Assembly: GCA_018398805.1 (NCBI GenBank)
Contig: JAGFBZ010000694.1
Span: 62,001-126,000 of the forward strand
Direction: 5' to 3'
Origin: Hirundichthys speculiger
Lineage: Eukaryota > Chordata > Actinopteri > Beloniformes > Exocoetidae
Length of the DNA: 64,000 nucleotides
Shown here one piece after another: positions 41,001 through 49,800 of this stretch. The notes under the pieces are model-generated. The model did not search any database and was not told the origin of the DNA. It saw nothing but the letters and a program-made list of their open reading frames with translations. Each line of letters starts with the position of its first letter. Within the stretch, counting starts at the first letter, position 1. Both the position numbers and the translations under genes were made by a program.

Positions 41001-44000
41001 AGGTCACATTCCTGAGCGGGTGCAGGGTCAAAGCCTTGACGGGGTGAGTCTAGGGTCGCGGTGCCCGCAGGACGGGACGCAAGATCGGACGAGAACCCCA
41101 GCAGAGGACCTGCACGCCGCCATCCGTCCCGATACGGGACAAATGATTACATCTACTGATGTTTCACCTGCAGACATGTTTTCAGGAGAGATCCAGAGCT
41201 TCAGCTCACCTTCTGCAAGACAGCGTGAGCTGACCCGAGTACCTGAGGGGAGTTTTCCCTCCACGACGCCGACACTCCTACGACTGCAACATTATTGACT
41301 GACAAAAATCTTCACATTGACGACCTATCATCTGACATCGGTAAAGCCTGACACACAGACACTCCGGTGCACCTCCCCAGAATTGTAGGTCGACGCAGAC
41401 AGTGCCGCAGACAGGAGAGAAAGGAGGCCTCTGATTGGTCAATTCTACATCCGCATAGAAAAGAGCGCGTCATTGAAGAAATGAGGAAGTACCCACATCT
41501 GTACAATTCTGGTTCTCCACACTACAAAGACAGCACATATTCTAGTAATTCATGGAGGGAGATAGCGAATGAGGGTCTAGATACAGCCGAGATGGTGAGG
41601 AAGTGGAAAAATGCATGAGAGAAGTTTATAAGTTTAGCTAGTTCGTGATTGTTGGTCTTGCGTTGTGGCGTGAAATAACATAGCGGAGACCGCGCGTCAA
41701 AATTGAGTATAAATCAAAAGTGTCTGCGACAAGCTGACGGCGACACATTGCCACGAGAGTATACACGGCCCTTTAGTGTTGTCTGGACATCCATTTGTCA
41801 AAGTTTGGAGGTCAAGAACATATTAGAATTTAAAAAAAAAAGTATTTGTACAGTAGGGGTGATTATTGGCAAGGACCTCGCAATATGATATAAATCATGA
41901 TACTTGGGCCACGATATGATATTATCACGATGTATTGCGATATTCTACCCAGTTAATATCAAAATTAAACGTAGAGATGAAAAATCAAGTTGCTGTTTAT
42001 GTTCATCAGATGATATTGATCATTCAGAGGACAAATTGAGTCAAAACTATTTGCTTCAAAACAACCTATTTATTGTTTATTAGTGTTTTTGCACATTTAA
42101 GTGAATGAATTTTCCTTAAAAACAAAACAAAACAAAAAAAACGATATTCCAGGAATCGTTTCTAGGAATCGGTTCCTAACGTCCGGTTCTGGAATCGTTT
42201 AGAAGATTTTTGAATTTCGATTCCTTTTTTCGGTTCCTAAATGTCCACGCTAATTTTTTTTACTGCACTAGTTTGTTGATATTCAACAAACTACTCAACT
42301 CCGCACTAGCGGCGACGTCACATCCGTCACCGACGGGACTTCACTCGCCACAACATGGATCCCAAGAGACGCCGCTCTGGAGTTTGGCTGCATTTCAGTC
42401 CAGGAAATGACGGTTACCTGGAGCAGTGCAACACCTGCAGGAAGCGTGTTACTGCCAAAGGAGGGAGCACGACTAATATGGCAAAACACCTTCACCTGCA
42501 TGGCATCACAAAAATAAACGAGTGTACCGTATTTAATTCACTGCGTTGCTCCCGTCACTTCTTCAACTGCAACAGAGTTCGTCTTCATCCAGAAACTCTT
42601 GCCTTCTCATATACAGTGGTACCTCTACTTACGAACGTTTCTACATACGAAGTTTTCAGGTTACGAAATGCACCAACGGGAAAATATTGCCTCTAGTTAC
42701 GAAAGAAATTTCAGGATACGAAAGTCAAAAATCCAGTAGCGCTGCTACTCGCAGCTCCCAGAGTTTACTGAACGTAAACATAGCTGTCGGCTCTGTATCT
42801 CGGTTTAAAAGCGGTGCGTCTGAGCTGCTCTGCCATTGGCTATCGCTTAGCATCTTCCTGGCATCCCATTGGCTAGGAGGGCCCCTTGTCTGTATGAGCG
42901 TAACCCAGCAAAATTTGGCCTAGTACAGTCTCAACAAGCAACTAAACTTTGAATGACACATTTTTACCTTATTTGTATTTAACCGCCAAGGGCTAACGAC
43001 TGAGGAAAAACACTAGCCACAGTGGCTGGTGAGCCAAAAAGTTAGCGTCAAGCCCTGCCAGCAACCCAGGTAAACAAACAATTTTTACCTCCGCCAAGGA
43101 GGTTATGTTTTTGTCGGCTTTTATCTGTCTGTTTCTGAAAGAGCAGATATGGTCATCTTCCTAAACAAAAACTGTTGATTTAGTTTTTTGTTGTGCAAAA
43201 TGTATTTTGGAGGCCAACTGCCAACTGTAAGTTGTTTAACATTTAGGCTGTAAGTGAATTCTGTGTGTGCATATGTTCATGCAAGCATGTGGAAGAATAA
43301 AAATGGCCTGTTGCCTGTGTAAATGTGTCAGTTTTTTTTAATGATAAAATTCTACTGTTAGATAAGTTGCGATCTGTTGACCTACACATCAAAGAATAGG
43401 AATCGAGAATCGTTTTGAACAGGAATCGAAACAGAGAATCGTTAAAATCCAAACGATGCCCAACCCTAATAAGGAGCTGAAAAATCGATATTATATTAGG
43501 CGGCCGAATATCGCGATATATCGGCAAATCTAATTTTTTTTCACACCGCTAGTGTACAGTTACATTGCGACACACCTACAGGTTGACACTTTTTTTTTTT
43601 TTTTTTTTTTATGGCTTCATCATAACAGTCCTATACAGATAAATGCAGCTGAACTGACTCGCTGCAGCTCTGTCTGGATGCCAGTGAGGAAAATCCCTGA
43701 TTCTCAGCATCTCAGCGCCGGCAGCTCGTGGAGAGGAATGAAAATAAACGCCGGCGGTTCCTGTATTTCAGTGAACCCAGGCGTCCTGGTGGGATTCCCC
43801 GACAGGCAGGCGTGTGGACACCAGATAGCTGGTCCGTGTGAAGCCGCGCGTCCCCCCCCCCCCCAAGTTCATCCATGTATGATTCCTAAATCAGTTAGTC
43901 CTTCTCTTATCTTTGTTTCCCACAGAGCCGATCTGCCCCCAATCAATTACTGCCACGACACCGACTTTGATTCTCACAGCTGAATTTAAACAAATGATTT

Positions 44001-46828
44001 ATTCATACAGCTGCGTAGAGTTACCGTCACATCTTCATCCCCCCCCGGTTGCAGCTATACTGCAGTAACTTAAATAAATAAATAAATAAATACACAACAT
44101 GTGTTGGCGAGACTTTCAAGATTTTACATTTTACTTGTAAACATCGGTGATTTATTTCCACACATGCAGTAAATCCTGAAGTGTCTCTGAAGTGAGGATG
44201 TGGTTGTGGTTTAACAGGACATGAGGGAAATCTTCTTCGTTAGTCGTTTAAAGCAGGATGCTGGATTTCTCATGCGCCCGTGTCGTAACATGTTCATTTG
44301 GCAGCGGCAGGATGCAGTGTGTACACTGCGGTTGAACATTAAATGGCATCACTCGATGCACGTGCATTCCTGCGCCTCCGAGCTGCGACGAAAGTTCACC
44401 GCTCAGTGAAGCGCCGTGCTTTTTCTCACATGAGGACGTTTTCGGCATCAAAATCAGATCTACTAATCTGCTGATTAAATAAATAAATAAAAAAACAAGG
44501 TGAGTATCGAGGAGGAACAAAAAAAAAAAACCAAATTATTTTGATGTAGCGCCACGGCTCTTGACTCTCTTGACTGTGCGTGAGGATTAAATAATAAATG
44601 CAAACGAAACATGTAAATGTTTAAAGACGCACATAAATATAGATAGATAGATATGACAGAATATATGAACGGCACAAATTAATCCAGAGGAACTCCAAAA
44701 GACGACAGCGAACGTGCTGAGTTGTAACAAAAGTTGCACAGCTGAACTTATGAAACTTTAATAACCTCTCCGTTTCATTTGGACTTTGAGCATATAAACC
44801 AAGACCCTTTCAGAAGAGTCAGTTTTATTTTTCTTTTTTTTTTAATTCATGAAATCCACTGCGTTCAAACCTAATGCGGCAAAATCTCTGCAGAAGATTC
44901 ACTTGTTGCGCATCAAGCAGGTCTGTGATGCTCGTCGCATCAAATAATTACGGCTGAGTACAGTAAAATCTTTATTCCCTGTCTCCTATAAAAGGGAAAA
45001 TATAGCGAGATGGCGAGAGGAATCAAGTGGTAAAGCTGTGATTTACGGTGCAGACTTGGAGTATCCAGTAGACTCACCAACATGTTTTGAATGTGAGGTG
45101 TGAGACATCTGAAGAATGGCTTTCCTGGTGAATTATGGACGTCCCCCAGAAGATGTTCATACAGCAGGGTGTCTTTAGACTTAAAATGAGACTCTAAAAA
45201 TACACACACACCTGGGGGTGTACGATAACTATCGGGCCGATAACAGGAAATTATGACATCATCCCGATAACTCCGATATCACGACGAATAGCCCCGATAA
45301 CATATATATTTTTGTCAACACAGCAGTGCCTCGCTCCCTCTGAGTCTTAAATGACCGGCAGTGAATGTTATGTTCAAGTGACGTTGGCATAATCAGAAAA
45401 ACGATTACTCAATAAGGAAAGTCAAGAATACCCCCTCATGCCAGAAAACAACTTGTTAACTCGGTCATAATTTTAGTAGTTGCTGACTTTAATTGATATT
45501 CGCAGTATTCTCCCTCATGTTACACATAAAAAAGAAAAAAATAGAAAAGGCTGAAAGAACGACTAGCAAACGAGGGAACGTGGGAATTTACGTTACACCT
45601 TTAATGCAGCCTGCAGCACAGCACTGATCACAACAAACATGGCGGCGTGGAACTTTGTTAAAGTTTCAGAAGAAGATAGTTTGGTGGTTATTTGTGACGA
45701 ATCCTCCGAGTGAATTCTACGAGGAGGGAAGCACAAGCTTTAATACGTAAAACCTGATCAGCCTCCTACAACATAACAATCACTTCCATGGAGTTTTGAT
45801 ATAGCGCTAACGCGAGCTAATGCTAATGTGAGCAAGCCAGCAGCAGTCTCCCCTCTCCCTCATTCCTCTCATCTAAAGCTCCCATGAGATAAAAAAAAAA
45901 CAAAAAACTACTGAACCTCATTTACTTTAATTAAAGGTATTAATTTAAATGGAACCACAAGTCAAAATCCTTTAAATGTTAATCTTTTTCAGTTAGTAAT
46001 TCTGATGCATGTATTTCCATCAGTTTAAGGAGCCCTATAGCTTTATGAAAATGTTTGAGAAGCTTCCAACAGTTTTTCATTGGAAAAAATAAATATCTGT
46101 TCATTTATAGAGTCAAAACTGTTTTTGATTTTGTTCATAGTATTGATGTAATGATCTTAGGTATATCTGTGTGTTATCGGTTATCGGCCTTTAGGAGCTG
46201 AAAGTTATCGGTATCGGTTTTAATAAACAGTTATCGTGCATCCCTACATGGATCCATTCTCATCTCGGCTGCATGATACCCGCTTAGTTAAAAGTTTTCG
46301 GGCCAGCGTGCCGTTGCCCACGAGTCAGCATGTGTGTGTCAGACATGTTCATGACTGCTGCCATTATAATTCTGGGCAGGTGATCAGACTTGACCCCCAC
46401 CAACTATGTCTGGCCCGCCAGCCAAGATCGTGTGCCAAGTGTCTGGTGTTGCCCGACTCCCCACCGGCTGGTTAATGAAGGGCTTTGCGGGGGAGTGAGG
46501 GCGGGGTGGTGGCGGGGAGGGGGGGGCAGGCAGAGAGGGTGGGGCGGGCCTCGCTCTGCCGCCTCATTTGCGAGCCTCTATCGGGCCAGCTGTTGATTCA
46601 CAGCTCCTCCGCGACCACAACAAACAGAGGCCACACAGGGGCCGGCCGGCGGGGCCGAGCGGGCAGCGTGGGACGCTGGCAGGCTTTGCTAGTCCCCCCC
46701 CCCCCGACAAGAAGCCTCGGCTATCAATTTCTGCGCTGTCTCTAAGGAAACAGAGCTGTCTCAATTAGCCCTGGAGAGAGGAGCGTCTGACTGCATTCCT
46801 CCTTCTCCCTCCATCTCTATCTCTCCAG

Positions 46829-46873
<45 letters not shown>

Positions 46874-49800
46874 CCCCCCGCCTCCCATCCTCCTCTTTTC
46901 ACCTGCTTCTGTGCAACAGATCAACAGCTGTCTCAGCCTCAGTTTAAGCAAGTGCACTGGCAACAAAACAGGCCACTGTTCTCTGCCATTTGTCCGACTG
47001 CTCGTTCAAAACCTCAACAACTACTTCCACGGCAGGCCTTTCTGGGGATAAGCAACTTTTTGGTAAATGTTAGGCGTCAAAGCCACGCAACAAACAGAGT
47101 ATCTGGTAGGGGTGCACGATAACTATCAGACCGATAACAGGAAATTATGACATCATCCCGATAAGTCCGATATCACGACGAATAGCCCCGATAACATGTA
47201 TTTTTGTCAACACGGCAGTGTCTCGCTCCCTCTGAGTCTTAAATGACCGGCAGTGAATGTTATGTTCAAGTAACGTCGGCATAATCAGAAAAACGAATAC
47301 TCAATCAGGAAAATCAAGAATACCCCCTCATGCCAGAAAACAACTCGTTAACTCGGTCATAATTTTGGTAGTTGCTGAACTTGAATTGATATTCGCAGTA
47401 TTTCCCCTCATGTTACATATAAAAAAGAAAAAAATAGAAAAGGCTGAAAGAACGACTAGCAAACGAGGGAACGTGAGAATTTACGTTACACCTTGAATGC
47501 AGCCTGCAGCACAGCGCTGATCACAACAAACATGGCGGCGTGGAACTTCGTTAAAGTTTCAGAAGAAGATAGTTTGGTGGTTATTTGTGACGAATCCTCC
47601 GAGTGAATTCTACGAGGAGGGAAGCACAAGCTTTAATACGTAAAACCTGATCAGCCTCCTACAACATAACAATCGCTTCCATGGAGTTTTGAAATCGCGC
47701 TAATGTGAGCTAATGGAAGCTAACCCTAACGTGAGCAAGCCAGCAGCAGTCTCTCCTCTCCCTCATTCCTCTCATCTAAAGCTTCCATGAGATTAGAAAA
47801 ACAAAAAACTACTGAACCTCATTTACTTTAATTAAAGGTATTAATTTAAATGGAACCACAAGTCAAAATCCTTTAAATGTTAATCTTTTTCAGTTAGTAA
47901 TTCTGATGCATGTATTTCCATCAGTTCAAGGAGCCTTTATTTTTTATATCAGTCAGTAATGAACCTTATTTAAGTTGATGTGAGATATCAAATAGGTTTG
48001 TTTGATAGCTTTACGAAAATGTTTGAGAGGCTTGACAATAGTTTTCATTGGAAAAAATAAACATCTGTTCATTTAAAGAGTCCAAACTATTTTTGATTTT
48101 GTTCATAGTATTGATTTAATGATCTTAGGTACATGTGTGTGTTATCGGTTATCGGTATCGGTTTTAAAAAACAGTTATCGAGCATCCCTGGTATCTGGGG
48201 ATGGGCAAAAATCGCGAGGACTGAAAACCAAAAGGTGCGTCTCTGATGCCCGCTGGAGTTTGGGTCGTCCTCGGAGTGAAACTCGCCCCCCCCCCCCCCG
48301 GTGGCTCTTACGGTGGATCTGACCACAATCCGCGGTGCATTTTTAACAAACCCTCGCCCTGCTCCGGATAACTGAGCGGTGTGTGCTCTGCCAGAACAGA
48401 GGGCTCCATTCAGCGCCAGGCCATGCTCTGCAAATGTTAGCTCTGCCAGGACATTAGCGCTGCCCTGCAAAGGCCCTCTTATCAGCCAAGGGGAGAAGCT
48501 GTTAGCGGTAATGTAGTATTAGCAGGTTGCAAACAGACCCTGCGTAGACTTTTAGTCTCACAATGCAAAGTTGTACATTACATTTTAATGTCAGTGATGC
48601 CGCTGTGTAGTTGTTCAGCGGCCCCAGACGCTTCAGGGAAGATTAAACTTCATAAGCAATGTTAGATCAGCATGTGATGAGATTTAACATCGGTCACTCG
48701 TGGTTCACGAGACGAACACGTCCCAGTCTGGAGCCGGTGACTACGTGGGCGTCCTCCATCACCAGACGTTTACGCACAAAGAGCTGAAAAATGTCTGATC
48801 AACTTTTGATTTTCTGGGCACCCAGGTGCCCCGAGGGCCACAGAGATCCAGCTGGAAACAAAGCAGGAGTGAAGGGTGTGGATTCAGGGCAACAATGAAT
48901 CAAAGTCAGTCACAGTCAAAGGTGACTCACATTTTTAAAAAAAGTTTTCTACTCATCTTTAAAAGAAGGTTAAAAAAAAAAGATGACCACTTCCTTTTGT
49001 ATATTCTTTTGAAAAGAAAAGAAAAGAAAAGATTAAAGGCTTACCAAAATATTCCTTTTTCATGTGCATCTCCAGCTCCTTCTCCAGCTCCAGGGTGAGC
49101 GCCTCCAGCCGCTTCTCCGCCTGGCTCGGCCCGCTCTCCCGGCTGGGGGTCACCTGGTAAGGTAACTTGAACCTCTGGCCCGACGGAGCCGCCTTCGAGG
49201 ACACCCCGTAACTGACGGCGGGCATCTCCGCCTGCTGCTGCTGGGGTTCGGGCACCGCCTGCAGATGGACGCGGCCGTGCGTCCCGTTAGAGTCCCCGAA
49301 CTCCTGCAGCAGCAGCAGCGCGTCCTCGTGCAACCCGCCGCCGCCGAGCATGGAGGAGCGGGGCGAGGGCAGCTGCTGCAGGTCCGGGTAGGCGCTCATC
49401 GAGCCCCGGGAGCTGCGGGAGCTCCGGGAGCTGTGGCTGGAGATGCTGGACCGCGGGCTCGCCACCACCCCCCCCGGTCTCGCGCCGCCGTCCTGGCTGC
49501 AGATGCTGGAGCGCGGGCTGGCCAGCGGGAGCGCCCCCTCCAGCTCGTGGCTGACCGCCGGCCCGTACCGGGAGTCGGAGTAGCTGGACCGGGGGCTGGC
49601 GGTGAAGGAGTACTGGCTGGCGGTGCTGGACCGGGGGCTGGCGTGCCGCTGGTCGTAGCCCATGCTGATGCCGCTGGTTCGGTTGCTGCTCGGCTTGCTG
49701 CAGCAGTCGCAGCTGTTCAGGCTGGTCCGCGGGCTCGAGTGCTTGCTGGTGTCGCTGGCGGTGCTGGCGTAGCTGGACCGCGGGCTGCCGCCCTCGCAGT

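Larger units (their letters stand above)
42143..43469 (+). mobile_element. BED-hAT relic nested in the previous element
   Basis: Right end AAACGATGCCCAACCCTA; GGAATCG words repeat at both ends (CCAGGAATCGTTTCTAGGAA, left). The left terminus is truncated. Carries the BED frame at 42355. Confidence 0.6.
41854..43551. mobile_element. hAT element with 7/8 duplication, containing two nested elements
   Basis: Left TAGGGGTGATTATTGGCAAG, right TTTTTTTTCACACCGCTA; subterminal CGATATGATATTATCACGA and ATATCGCGATATATCGGC. Flanks TTGTACAG and GTGTACAG match at 7 of 8. Interior is filled by a BED-hAT (about 42143-43469) that itself holds a MITE fragment (42612-43135). Confidence 0.75.
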
